This document shows positions 5,362 through 12,770 of a DNA stretch of 52,362 nt, in pieces. The DNA lies in IMG/VR virus record IMGVR_UViG_3300029787_000033, positions 5,744 through 58,105 of that record; one strand, 5' to 3'. This DNA is from a virus. Made by a program: the position numbers and the translations under genes. The notes beneath the pieces are model-generated. The model saw nothing but the letters and a program-made list of their open reading frames with translations. It searched no databases and was not told the DNA's origin. How positions within the stretch are numbered: position 1 is the stretch's first letter; each line of letters opens with the position of its first letter.

Positions 5362-5395
5362 TATATTATCGTAATATAGTAGTATTTAGTATGTA
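5362..5395 (-). promoter_or_regulatory. Early promoter-like element, copy 9
   Basis: The minus strand reads TACATAC, TAAATACTA, nine bases, GATAATATA. With copy 8 it forms a tandem pair at the head of the leftward arm. Both carry TAAATACTA, unlike the seven CGA-type copies. Confidence 0.6.
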
Positions 5396-5611
5396 AATGT
5401 GAAAAAATTAGAAATGAAAATATATAAAAATGAGTGCGGTGGTATTAAAAAAATGAGTTTTGTAGTAGTAGGTGTGTATATATAGTATAGCGTAGCACTT
5501 TACTTCTATATTTACAATACGGGAGTAAATATGACTAGTACTATGTGATTATCTACAATATAGGAAAACGGCAAAGTGTCGTACAATTATTAAAGCTTTA
5601 AATTATAAAAA
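5396..5611 (+). promoter_or_regulatory. Upstream region of the rightward operon
   Basis: A 216-base AT-rich stretch without a convincing gene. At 5553-5564 it holds CTACAATATAGG, which recurs with one change upstream of groEL (9202-9213), so it may be a rightward promoter or regulator site. The first gene starts at 5612 after an A-rich run and no Shine-Dalgarno sequence. Confidence 0.35.
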
Positions 5612-6085
5612 ATGAGTAAATATATTAAACCAACGTTCTCGCTTACGGCTAATGCATCTACTGCTACAACAGATCCAGGGCCATTAAGCATAGCGCTATC
5701 ATTATCTGCTACACCAGATGATAGTGGTAGATTAACAGTAGATGAACTAATAGCAGCAAAAACACATACATTTGCTAGTGCAACAGATCATTTTACAATT
5801 ATTGACGGTAGTACAGAAGATATAGGATCAAACCAAGCAGGTATAAACGGATGTTTTGTTTACTGTAGAAATGGATCGGCAACTGATTTAGATGTGTTTA
5901 TTGGTGTTGAACCAGACGATGACGCAGCAGCAGATTTAGCATCTAATGGAAACGTACAAAGATTGTTTACATTAAGAAAAGGAGAATTTGCGTTCTTTCC
6001 ATTTGATTACACAATGGATTTAACAACTGATGCTGAATCAGGTGCTGTTCTTGAGTACTTTATATTTAACAGAGCTAACTCTTAA
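5612..6085 (+). CDS. Putative minor structural protein (157 aa)
   Basis: Ala/Thr/Asp-rich and β-strand-like, beginning MSKYIKPTFSLTANASTATT and ending EYFIFNRANS. No signal peptide or membrane helix. The composition matches other β-rich virion proteins in this arm (11181, 12771, 46867). First gene of the rightward arm. The GxFxxCxxG segment (GINGCFVYCRNGSATDLDVF) and the strand-rich end suggest a decoration or adhesion role, which is inference. Confidence 0.65.
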   Translation: MSKYIKPTFSLTANASTATTDPGPLSIALSLSATPDDSGRLTVDELIAAKTHTFASATDHFTIIDGSTEDIGSNQAGINGCFVYCRNGSATDLDVFIGVEPDDDAAADLASNGNVQRLFTLRKGEFAFFPFDYTMDLTTDAESGAVLEYFIFNRANS

Positions 6086-6090
6086 TAGCA

Positions 6091-6285
6091 ATGGCGTTTA
6101 AGATGAGAGGTTTTAGAGCAAAACGTAGTCCTTTAAAAGTAGAGGACTACGAAGCTTTAACAGAAGAAGAGAAAGAAGAGCTTTACAAAAAAATAATAGA
6201 GGAAGAAAAACTAGAAAAGCAAGATAAAGAAGCTGAAAAGAAAAGACTAAAAATGCATCGACCTAAAGATAATGGTGCATATTAA
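6091..6285 (+). CDS. Small charged protein, FKM-tag family (64 aa)
   Basis: Starts MAFKMRGFRAKRSPLKVEDY, a divergent version of the MAFKMKGFSPFT N-terminus shared by at least six other proteins here. The rest is a Lys/Glu-rich helix (EEEKLEKQDKEAEKKRLK). Lies 5 nt after the preceding stop. Function of the tag is unknown; see the findings. Confidence 0.7.
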   Translation: MAFKMRGFRAKRSPLKVEDYEALTEEEKEELYKKIIEEEKLEKQDKEAEKKRLKMHRPKDNGAY

Positions 6286-6321
6286 CCAAAACTAATTAAT
6301 AACCAATAAAAATAAACCGAT

Positions 6322-6615
6322 ATGACATACATATACTATAAAAGTAGTACATATACTACTGAACCTAAAATTTCAGACAAACAAATGGACGAATGGAGAC
6401 ATTTAGCCGATAAAAAGAACTGGAGAATTACACAATTACCCAACGGGTTTTACCAAACAGAGGTAAATAAACCTGATAATGAAGAAACATGGGTCGATAT
6501 TACTCGAAGAGAGACGCTCGAAGGTGCCGAAGCTGCAATAAACGGAAGTGTTGAGCACTTTGAGAAAAAATTAGAGTACATTAAGGGCCCAAAAGTAGTA
6601 AAAACTTTTAAATAA
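6322..6615 (+). CDS. Hypothetical protein (97 aa)
   Basis: Starts MTYIYYKSSTYTTEPKISDK. Contains WRHLADKKNWRITQLPNGFY and a repeated W/E pattern (NEETWVDITRRETLEGAEAA). Soluble, mixed α/β in appearance. Its stop overlaps the next ATG by one base. No family recognised. Confidence 0.65.
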   Translation: MTYIYYKSSTYTTEPKISDKQMDEWRHLADKKNWRITQLPNGFYQTEVNKPDNEETWVDITRRETLEGAEAAINGSVEHFEKKLEYIKGPKVVKTFK

Positions 6616-7424
6616 TGAGAAAAAAAGGAAATAGAGGATTTAGAATGAAGGGATTTAGTCCATTTACGGCAAAATCCTCTTCTCCTATGAGAGAAACCGA
6701 AGAAGATGAAGCTTATGACTCGTCTGTAGCTGATTACGACAATGACGGCAGAGTAAGTAACAATGAACATCGTAGATATATGGAGTCAATGCGTGGCTCT
6801 GTTAATCCAGGTGAACGCAGTATTAGTTCTAGAGCTTCAAGAGGTAGCTATTATGATCCTAAATCAGTTCCTGCGTATCATAAATCGCAAACACCTGTTG
6901 ATGATTTAACAGCTAGAGAGCGTAGACTTATAGAACAAGCAGGAGGTTTTGATGCAGGAATAAATCCAGAATTAATGAGAGGCCTAGATCCAGGAACACA
7001 TGAAGGTAGAAGAAGAGTTAGTAGATTAAACGCTTACCACGAATTTCATAATCAATTAGCTAAAGGGAATATACAAAGTCCAGAACAATACAAAAGAGAA
7101 TATCATCAATATCAAGAAAAATTATCTGCTATGTTAGATCCAAAATCTACAACTAACAGGATAAGTGAATACGATAATTACGATGAATTTGGTAGACCTC
7201 ATAAAGAAAAAATAGAAGAATATAAAAAACATAAAAGACGTGCTATTGGTATAGATGAAAAAACTGGTAGATATATATTACCTGGTCCTGATATGACTAA
7301 AGAAGAAGCTGAAGAAGCTAGATTAAAGTTTCAATATCCAGAACTTTATAAAAAAAGAGAAGCAGATAGAGAAGCTTCTAAAAAAAGAAATAAAAATAAA
7401 AAGAAAAGGCGAGAGGGATATTAA
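6615..7424 (+). CDS. FKM-tagged basic protein with an EF-hand-like loop (269 aa)
   Basis: N-terminus MRKKGNRGFRMKGFSPFTAK carries the shared tag shifted by about six residues. Residues 40-51 read DYDNDGRVSNNE, a textbook EF-hand/dockerin-type calcium loop: D at positions 1, 3 and 5, G at 6, hydrophobic at 8, E at 12. The rest is hydrophilic, with Arg/Lys-rich segments ending KKRNKNKKKRREGY. A second SSSPMRE motif follows the tag. A virion-associated or DNA-binding role is likely but unproven. Confidence 0.7.
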   Translation: MRKKGNRGFRMKGFSPFTAKSSSPMRETEEDEAYDSSVADYDNDGRVSNNEHRRYMESMRGSVNPGERSISSRASRGSYYDPKSVPAYHKSQTPVDDLTARERRLIEQAGGFDAGINPELMRGLDPGTHEGRRRVSRLNAYHEFHNQLAKGNIQSPEQYKREYHQYQEKLSAMLDPKSTTNRISEYDNYDEFGRPHKEKIEEYKKHKRRAIGIDEKTGRYILPGPDMTKEEAEEARLKFQYPELYKKREADREASKKRNKNKKKRREGY

Positions 7425-7440
7425 TACATAATTATAAAAA

Positions 7441-7818
7441 ATGGCTTATAAACTAGGTAAAGAGCGCAGACAAATACGTAATTCTAATAATACGCCCATA
7501 TTTAGAAAAAAACTAGGTAAAGGTATATTAGGGGAAGCTAATAACGATGGATCTATATTTGTTGACAACAGTGTTAAACCTGGTTCAAAACAATATAAAA
7601 AAATAATAGCTCACGAAAAACAACACATAAAAGACATGAAGTCCGGTAGAGCTGGTTACACCGATTCAAGTGTTACATGGGAAGGTAAGAAGTTTAAAAG
7701 AGACGGTAATGGTAATATAAGTGGTACTTTAAACGGTAAAGTTGTAGTTGCTCCTGAAGGTAGTAATATATGGCCTTGGGAAAAGTCAGCAGTAAAAGCA
7801 GAGAAAAAAGTTAAATAA
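7441..7818 (+). CDS. Putative small zinc metallopeptidase, HExxH (125 aa)
   Basis: Residues 55-66 are IIAHEKQHIKDM, with H58-E59-x-x-H62 forming the zincin metal-binding and catalytic motif. The protein is very small for a peptidase. N-terminal part (MAYKLGKERRQIRN, KKLGKGILGEANNDGSIFVD) and C-terminal part (GNISGTLNGKVVVAPEG) flank it. Similar proteins of this size with the same start are familiar in marine phage data (recalled, not searched). It sits in the middle of the tagged basic proteins, so it could process them or other virion proteins. No other capsid protease is apparent in the head module. Confidence 0.65.
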   Translation: MAYKLGKERRQIRNSNNTPIFRKKLGKGILGEANNDGSIFVDNSVKPGSKQYKKIIAHEKQHIKDMKSGRAGYTDSSVTWEGKKFKRDGNGNISGTLNGKVVVAPEGSNIWPWEKSAVKAEKKVK

Positions 7819-7833
7819 TTTAAAACAAGAAAC

Positions 7834-8418
7834 ATGGCATTTAAAATGAAGGGCTTTAGCCCATTTACAGTTAATCTAACTCTTTCAGGTAGAGCGCAAA
7901 CTAAAGGTAAAGTTGAAAATATAGCAGCTGGACAAGAAGATATAGACAAACAGCAAGCTAGATTAGATAAAAAGGAAGAAAGATTTGCAAGGCAAGAACT
8001 TAGAAGAGCTGATAAAAAAAGTAGGAAAGCAGATAAAAAAGCTGAAAAAGGTAAAGATAAAGCAGCAACTAGAAAAAGAAGAAAAGCTAGAAGCATTAGA
8101 AAAGAAGCAACAGCTCTTCAAAAAAGAAAAGCTAGTAAGAGAACAAAAGGGGAAATGCAAGCAAATCCAGATCATGGATTCGCGGGACAAATAACTTCAC
8201 CTATGATGAAAAAAGATTCTTCTGCAATGAAACTAAAGACTGTACCTGCAATACCTACAAAAGGAGCAAAAGCACCTGCTGCTAAAGTTAAAATGTTGAA
8301 GAAGAAAAAGAAAGATGGAACTATAACAGCAAGTGAAACAAGGGAATTAAACAAGTTAACAAAGCAAATGGATAAGTTTTACAATAAAAAGAAAAAAGAT
8401 CCATTCGGCGATAAATAA
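7834..8418 (+). CDS. FKM-tagged very basic protein (194 aa)
   Basis: Starts MAFKMKGFSPFTVNLTLSGR, the canonical tag. Residues about 35-110 are a long Lys/Arg/Ala-rich helix (ADKKSRKADKKAEKGKDKAA). Later come SPMMKKDSSAMKLK and a Lys-rich end. Such composition suits nucleic-acid condensation or a DNA-packaged protein. No enzymatic motif. Confidence 0.7.
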   Translation: MAFKMKGFSPFTVNLTLSGRAQTKGKVENIAAGQEDIDKQQARLDKKEERFARQELRRADKKSRKADKKAEKGKDKAATRKRRKARSIRKEATALQKRKASKRTKGEMQANPDHGFAGQITSPMMKKDSSAMKLKTVPAIPTKGAKAPAAKVKMLKKKKKDGTITASETRELNKLTKQMDKFYNKKKKDPFGDK

Positions 8419-8432
8419 ATAAATATAAAATT

Positions 8433-8693
8433 ATGGCGTTTAAAATGAAAGGCTTTTCTCCTTTTACAAAAGATGGTGAAACAGCAGAAGAAAAATTAAA
8501 AAGACTACGTGAAAAAAGAAAAAAAGAAGCTGAAGCTGCTATGGATTCTGTTCAACAATCTTATACTAAAAAAATGCAATTTTCAGCAGACTCGTTAAAC
8601 GCTGCTGTTAATAAAGATATTAAGTTGTATAATGATGGTGAAATTTCTTTAAATGAATTAAAAAAGAGAAGACCTGGTTTAAAATACGATTAA
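8433..8693 (+). CDS. FKM-tagged basic protein (86 aa)
   Basis: Starts MAFKMKGFSPFTKDGETAEE, then a Lys/Glu helix (KLKRLREKRKKEAEAAMDSV) and a short tail ending RRPGLKYD. Only 14 nt separate it from the preceding gene and 2 nt from the next, which is also tagged; the three form a tandem set. Confidence 0.7.
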   Translation: MAFKMKGFSPFTKDGETAEEKLKRLREKRKKEAEAAMDSVQQSYTKKMQFSADSLNAAVNKDIKLYNDGEISLNELKKRRPGLKYD

Positions 8694-8695
8694 TT

Positions 8696-9196
8696 ATGGG
8701 ATTTAAAATGAAAGGTTTTTCTCCGTTTACTATTATAACGGATAAAAAGAAAAAGAAGAAAAAACCAGTTGACGACGATACTGATAGAATGACGAAGAGG
8801 CAAGAGAGGCAGCATATGAAGAAAGTTCTTGAATATAATAGAACTGTAGCTAAGCCTCATCCAAATCCAAAGGGTTTAAAGAGAAAACTAGAACTAGCAT
8901 CTAGAGAAACTAGATCACAAATAGATAAACTTCAAGATAAAGGTAGTTTAAACGCAAGTGAAAAAGCTAAATTAAAAGATCTAAAAGCTACATATAAAGA
9001 TCATCAAAAGATGTTACATGATATGCGTCGTTCTCCAATGAAAGCTTCTTTAATTCCTGCACTTAGCGGTGGAATGCTAGACTCTAATCCAGAGGAAGAC
9101 CATAGCACAAGAATGTCTAAAGATATGAGGTATCAAAAAAGATATAGTAAAAAAGAAGCTAGAAGAAAAGCAAGAAACAAAAGAAGAGGAGGTTAA
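8696..9196 (+). CDS. FKM-tagged basic protein (166 aa)
   Basis: Starts MGFKMKGFSPFTIITDKKKK. Highly basic throughout, with an internal RRSPMKASLIPALSGGMLDS that repeats the SP-M/F-K theme of the tag, and an Arg/Lys-rich end (KKEARRKARNKRRGG). Last of the tandem tagged genes before the groEL promoter region. Confidence 0.7.
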   Translation: MGFKMKGFSPFTIITDKKKKKKKPVDDDTDRMTKRQERQHMKKVLEYNRTVAKPHPNPKGLKRKLELASRETRSQIDKLQDKGSLNASEKAKLKDLKATYKDHQKMLHDMRRSPMKASLIPALSGGMLDSNPEEDHSTRMSKDMRYQKRYSKKEARRKARNKRRGG

Positions 9197-9201
9197 ATAT
9201 A

Positions 9202-9253
9202 CTACAGTATAGGTGATAATACCTACAAGCAATTAAATTAAATTAAATTAAAT
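9202..9253 (+). promoter_or_regulatory. Upstream signals of groEL
   Basis: Contains CTACAGTATAGG (9202-9213, matching 5553-5564), a small hairpin TAGGT-GATAAT-ACCTA (9210-9225), and four tandem AATTA units (9231-9250) immediately before the groEL ATG. The same 20-base AATTA array directly precedes the gene at 13670. There is no Shine-Dalgarno sequence. Confidence 0.45.
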
Positions 9254-10819
9254 ATGGAATATAACTTACCAAGTGATTTGGTGAAGAACCTTGATTTTGG
9301 AGGTGAAGCCAAAGAAAGAGTAATAAAAGGAGTTAATAAACTAGCCCAAGCCGTTAAATCTACATTAGGAGCGTCAGGTAAATGTGTTATCTACGAAGAC
9401 GGACGTGGCAAACCGGTCATAACAAAAGATGGTGTAACCGTTGCAGAAAGCGTAGTCTTGTTAGACTCGGTTGAAAACATGGGCGCAACTCTAATAAAAG
9501 AAGCTGCCAGAAATACAGTTAAAGATGCTGGTGATGGTACAACAACTGCTACAGTATTAGCTGAAGCGTTAATTCAACAAATAGACACTGCGGTCGCAGA
9601 TGGTCTTACAATCAGAGAAATTAAAGATGGAGTAAACGAAACACTAGACAGTGTCATTAGCTATTTAAATGATATAGCTATAGACGTTGAAGGTGACATG
9701 TTGAAATCTGTTAGTGCTATATCCTGTAACAACGATAAAGAGCTTGGTACTATTATAGCAGAAGCTTATGATAAGGTTGGTAAAAACGGTGTTGTTTTAA
9801 TGGAAGAAAGCGAATCAGAAGATACATATGTTGATATAGTAGATGGTGTTCAAATAGAATGCGGTATAACATCACCTCATTTCATAACAAGTAAAGATAA
9901 ACATACATGTGAACTAGATAATCCTTTAGTTTTAATATGTAGCTCTGAAATACCTAATGTACGTAAAATACAAAGTATACTAGAATATGTTATTAAGAAC
10001 AACAGATCATTATTAATTGTAGCGCCAGCTGCTCAACAAGTTAAAGCAGCATTGCTTATGAATAAAGTAAAAGGTAATATTAAAGTAAATATTATTGATT
10101 TACCAGGCTTTGGTCCTACTAAAAAGGATTCTACAGAAGATTTAGCTATACTTACAGGTGCTACAGTACTTAATGAAGAACTAGGTGATGATCTTGATCT
10201 TATGAAACCTGAACACTTAGGTGAAGCTGAGTTTGCTGTAACTAATGATAAAAACACTGTATTAACATTAGAAGGCATGACTGAAGGTATTGAAAACAGA
10301 ATAGATACTTTAAATAAAAAACTAGCTGAAGAACAAAACAAGTTTATGAAAAGAAAGTTAGAAGATAGACTAGCTATGTTGTCAGGTAGTGTAGGTATAA
10401 TACGCGTAGGTGCTAATTCTAAGGTTGAGTTAAAAGAAAAGAAAGATCGAGTTGAAGATGCTATATATGCTACAAGAGCTGCACTGCAAGAAGGTATAGT
10501 GCCAGGTGGTGGTGTAGCATTATTGAATGCTGCTCAAAAAATTTCAACTAGCGATGCTGGTAAGGTGTTGTTAAATGCTTTATCGTCACCATTTGAAGTA
10601 ATAATGGATAACGCTGGTATGAATCTAAATATGAACATGAAAGAAGGTTATGGTTGTAATGTTGTAACTGGTGACTTTGTTAAAATGATTGATAGTGGTA
10701 TTATTGATCCAGTACTTGTAACTAAGTCTGCGCTTAAAAATGCTGTGAGTGTAGCTTTAACTATTATGTCAGCAGACTGTGTAATATCAAATATAAGAGT
10801 ACCAAATGCAAGCAATTAA
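9254..10819 (+). CDS. groEL: Chaperonin GroEL, phage-encoded
   Basis: 521 aa; ATP-driven folding chamber subunit in the cytoplasm. All key signatures are present: KPVITKDGVTVAESV, the nucleotide-binding DAGDGTTTATVLAEAL, the apical-domain PGFG, and VEDAIYATRAALQEG with the Asp needed for ATP hydrolysis, followed by GGGVALL. The equatorial-apical-equatorial order is intact. The C-terminal GGM repeats of bacterial GroEL are missing (ends RVPNASN). In the apical substrate site, the E. coli GYLSPYF segment is GITSPHF here, so Y199 and Y203 equivalents become Ile and His. Overlaps groES by 14 nt. It probably folds capsid or other large virion proteins. Confidence 0.97.
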   Translation: MEYNLPSDLVKNLDFGGEAKERVIKGVNKLAQAVKSTLGASGKCVIYEDGRGKPVITKDGVTVAESVVLLDSVENMGATLIKEAARNTVKDAGDGTTTATVLAEALIQQIDTAVADGLTIREIKDGVNETLDSVISYLNDIAIDVEGDMLKSVSAISCNNDKELGTIIAEAYDKVGKNGVVLMEESESEDTYVDIVDGVQIECGITSPHFITSKDKHTCELDNPLVLICSSEIPNVRKIQSILEYVIKNNRSLLIVAPAAQQVKAALLMNKVKGNIKVNIIDLPGFGPTKKDSTEDLAILTGATVLNEELGDDLDLMKPEHLGEAEFAVTNDKNTVLTLEGMTEGIENRIDTLNKKLAEEQNKFMKRKLEDRLAMLSGSVGIIRVGANSKVELKEKKDRVEDAIYATRAALQEGIVPGGGVALLNAAQKISTSDAGKVLLNALSSPFEVIMDNAGMNLNMNMKEGYGCNVVTGDFVKMIDSGIIDPVLVTKSALKNAVSVALTIMSADCVISNIRVPNASN

Positions 10820-11063
10820 CGATTACGTAATAGTAGATAAAATAAAAGAAGGTCCAAAGAAAGTTGGAGGTTTAATTTTAACAGATAAGACTGATGAAAC
10901 AAATAGATATAAAAAAGCAAATATTATATCTGTAGGTAATATGGTTGAAATAGTAAAAGAAGGTGATAAAATATATTATGATGCTTTAGCTGGTCACGAT
11001 ATAGCTTATGATGATACCATGTATAGAGTTATACGAGCTAGAGATATAGTTATAGTAGAATAA
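10806..11063 (+). CDS. groES: Co-chaperonin GroES, short phage form
   Basis: 85 aa against about 95 in bacteria. It begins MQAINDYVIVDKIKEGPKKV and ends RARDIVIVE, matching the GroES β-barrel ends. The mobile loop that docks to GroEL is present with GGLIL in place of the usual GGIVL. The roof hairpin region is shortened, as in T4 gp31. Located immediately after and overlapping groEL, so the pair is translated together and presumably works as a dedicated phage chaperonin. Confidence 0.93.
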   Translation: MQAINDYVIVDKIKEGPKKVGGLILTDKTDETNRYKKANIISVGNMVEIVKEGDKIYYDALAGHDIAYDDTMYRVIRARDIVIVE

Positions 11064-11108
11064 TTACTATTTAGTAAAAACGTGTGATTACTATTAAAGT
11101 AGATTATA

Positions 11109-11119
11109 CGTAAACTATA
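11109..11119 (+). promoter_or_regulatory. Late promoter-like motif, variant copy
   Basis: CGTAAACTATA resembles TGTAACTATA at 23293, 34020 and 44089, with one extra A. It lies in the 117-nt gap between groES and the structural gene at 11181. The rest of that gap is AT-rich with no other feature seen. Confidence 0.35.
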
Positions 11120-11180
11120 AACCATAAACAATAAACAATAAATCAAAAATTAATTATTAATCCTTAAAAAAAAATAAAAA

Positions 11181-11906
11181 ATGGGAAAAAATATGTTAGT
11201 GTTTCATAACGCGTCTAATACGTCTTATGCAAACTACGCAGATAATATAACTAGTATATCATCTGCAACTGGAGCTGTAACTTTAAGATTTTTAGGCCAA
11301 GGTGCTTCTGCTACTGCAACAAGTACTGACGCTGTTGTCTTAACTGTCACAGCTGGAAAAGAAGAAGAAATGATTGAATTAGTAGCTAGTGCTGCTGCTG
11401 AAGGAAGATCTGGAATGACTGTAATTGCTGATGATGAAAGAAGCAAGTACATACATCCTAATATTACAGCTGTAGACTCTATATCTGTAGACACAGGAGC
11501 TGGTTTGTTTAAAAACGTTATTGATAAAGCTGCTACAGCAAACGTTCTTGAAATAACAAATGCTGATTCTGGTAGCAACGTTTACTTAAGAAACAACGGT
11601 GCTGGATGTGAAATTAGATTACCACTTGCTCCAGTAGATGGTTTTAACTTTAAGTTAATTGCTAAACAAGACATGGATAGTAATAACTATGATATTAAAG
11701 CTACTTCTGGTGGACCAACTGCTTTTGAAGGGGTTGTGCAAGAAGGTGATGCTGCTCCAACGTCTGAAACAGGAACTGCACAAGTTAGAATTACTGGTGC
11801 TAATTTTGAAATGGGAGATTATTTAGAGTTTGTATTTAATTCAACTGCTAATAAATATTTCTTTGACGGAATGTGCGCTACTGCTTCTGCTGTTACAGCT
11901 TCATAG
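11181..11906 (+). CDS. Putative virion structural protein (241 aa)
   Basis: Begins MGKNMLVFHNASNTSYANYA. Ala/Thr/Ser-rich β-type sequence without membrane helices, with EMGDYLEFVFNSTANKYFFD near the C-terminus. It carries an acidic/hydrophobic middle (KEEEMIELVASAAAEGRSGM). The composition is typical of head decoration or minor tail proteins. Placement before the winged-helix and holin genes does not settle its role. Confidence 0.6.
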   Translation: MGKNMLVFHNASNTSYANYADNITSISSATGAVTLRFLGQGASATATSTDAVVLTVTAGKEEEMIELVASAAAEGRSGMTVIADDERSKYIHPNITAVDSISVDTGAGLFKNVIDKAATANVLEITNADSGSNVYLRNNGAGCEIRLPLAPVDGFNFKLIAKQDMDSNNYDIKATSGGPTAFEGVVQEGDAAPTSETGTAQVRITGANFEMGDYLEFVFNSTANKYFFDGMCATASAVTAS

Positions 11907-11909
11907 TAG

Positions 11910-12350
11910 ATGCGATTAACTAGTCACGATTTACGTGATTTACAAATCCTTAAGTATTACAGGCTCGTTAGAAAATGGGCCTGTAAAACTTACGGGTTGA
12001 CTGATGCTGATCTTGAACTGCTAATTTATTTAGATTGTAAAGGAAGATTTACGCGTCAAGAATTTATCGACGGTACCTACACAATGAGTTGGGATAAAAA
12101 CCGTTGGGAAAAATTAAAGAGGAATGGTTGGATAGAAACTTGGAGGCACAGAAACAGAACAACCATCAAATACTCTGTATTCAAAACCTCTTTTAAGTGT
12201 TCACATTTAATAAGTAGAATCTATAGAATACTTTTAGGTGAAGAAGATATACCTACTTCAGTAAAGAGTGTTTTTTTTAATAATAAATCATACACCGATA
12301 AGGTAATGAATAAGTCTATTGATGATATGATAAAAGATAATGAAAGATGA
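11910..12350 (+). CDS. Winged-helix (MarR-like) DNA-binding protein (146 aa)
   Basis: Residues about 28-85 look like a winged helix: LTDADLELLIYLDCKGRFTR gives the first helices, RQEFIDGTY...WDKNRWEKLKRNG the recognition region, and WIETWRHRNRTTIKYSV the wing. Basic overall. Phages of marine Bacteroidetes often carry such a MarR-type protein among structural genes (recalled). It overlaps the holin gene by 4 nt. It may control late transcription or bind DNA at packaging; the target is unknown. Confidence 0.65.
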   Translation: MRLTSHDLRDLQILKYYRLVRKWACKTYGLTDADLELLIYLDCKGRFTRQEFIDGTYTMSWDKNRWEKLKRNGWIETWRHRNRTTIKYSVFKTSFKCSHLISRIYRILLGEEDIPTSVKSVFFNNKSYTDKVMNKSIDDMIKDNER

Positions 12351-12769
12351 TAGGAAATGTAATTGGAAGTTTATTCAGCAAAGTAGTTAATAATGCAGAA
12401 GGAATACTTGATAAAGTTATTACAACAGACAAAGAAAGAGATGAAGCCAAGCTTGCACTCAAGAGCTTATTACTCGAAGCTGAGAAAGAAGCCTTCGCAA
12501 AAGAAGTCGAAGACAGAAAGAGCGCTAGAGATATGTACAAAGACGACGCGTTTATTCAAAAAATACTTGCAACGTTATTTACTGCTGCGTACTTCGGACT
12601 AAGTTTTATGATGTTTAAAGTATTTGTAGTTAAAGAAATAAACTTAGGTGAGTTTGAAATTAGTTTTATCTCAACAATATTCGGTGCTATGAGCGCCAAA
12701 GTTAATACAGTTGTCGATTTCTTTTTTGGAGGATCGTCAAAGAAAAATGAACAAATAAATAATAAATAA
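12347..12769 (+). CDS. Holin, 3-TM GTA-type family candidate (140 aa)
   Basis: An N-terminal amphipathic part (MIGNVIGSLFSKVVNNAEGI) leads into a Lys/Glu helix with SARDMYKDD. Two membrane helices follow at about residues 70-92 and 104-124, and the end is VVDFFFGGSSKKNEQ. The D-x-x-SAR-x-x-Y segment and the terminal FFGSS-K motif resemble the GTA holin family (PF11351). It would form membrane lesions to release the endolysin. No endolysin is adjacent; the DUF5675-like gene at 47168 is the closest lysis candidate. Confidence 0.7.
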   Translation: MIGNVIGSLFSKVVNNAEGILDKVITTDKERDEAKLALKSLLLEAEKEAFAKEVEDRKSARDMYKDDAFIQKILATLFTAAYFGLSFMMFKVFVVKEINLGEFEISFISTIFGAMSAKVNTVVDFFFGGSSKKNEQINNK

Positions 12770-12770
12770 A

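Noticed and set aside
7656-8096. Hydrophobic minus-strand frame opposite the tagged genes
   Set aside because: Its Leu/Ser/Phe-rich composition is the mirror of Lys/Glu/Ala codons in the plus-strand gene; no start context or promoter.
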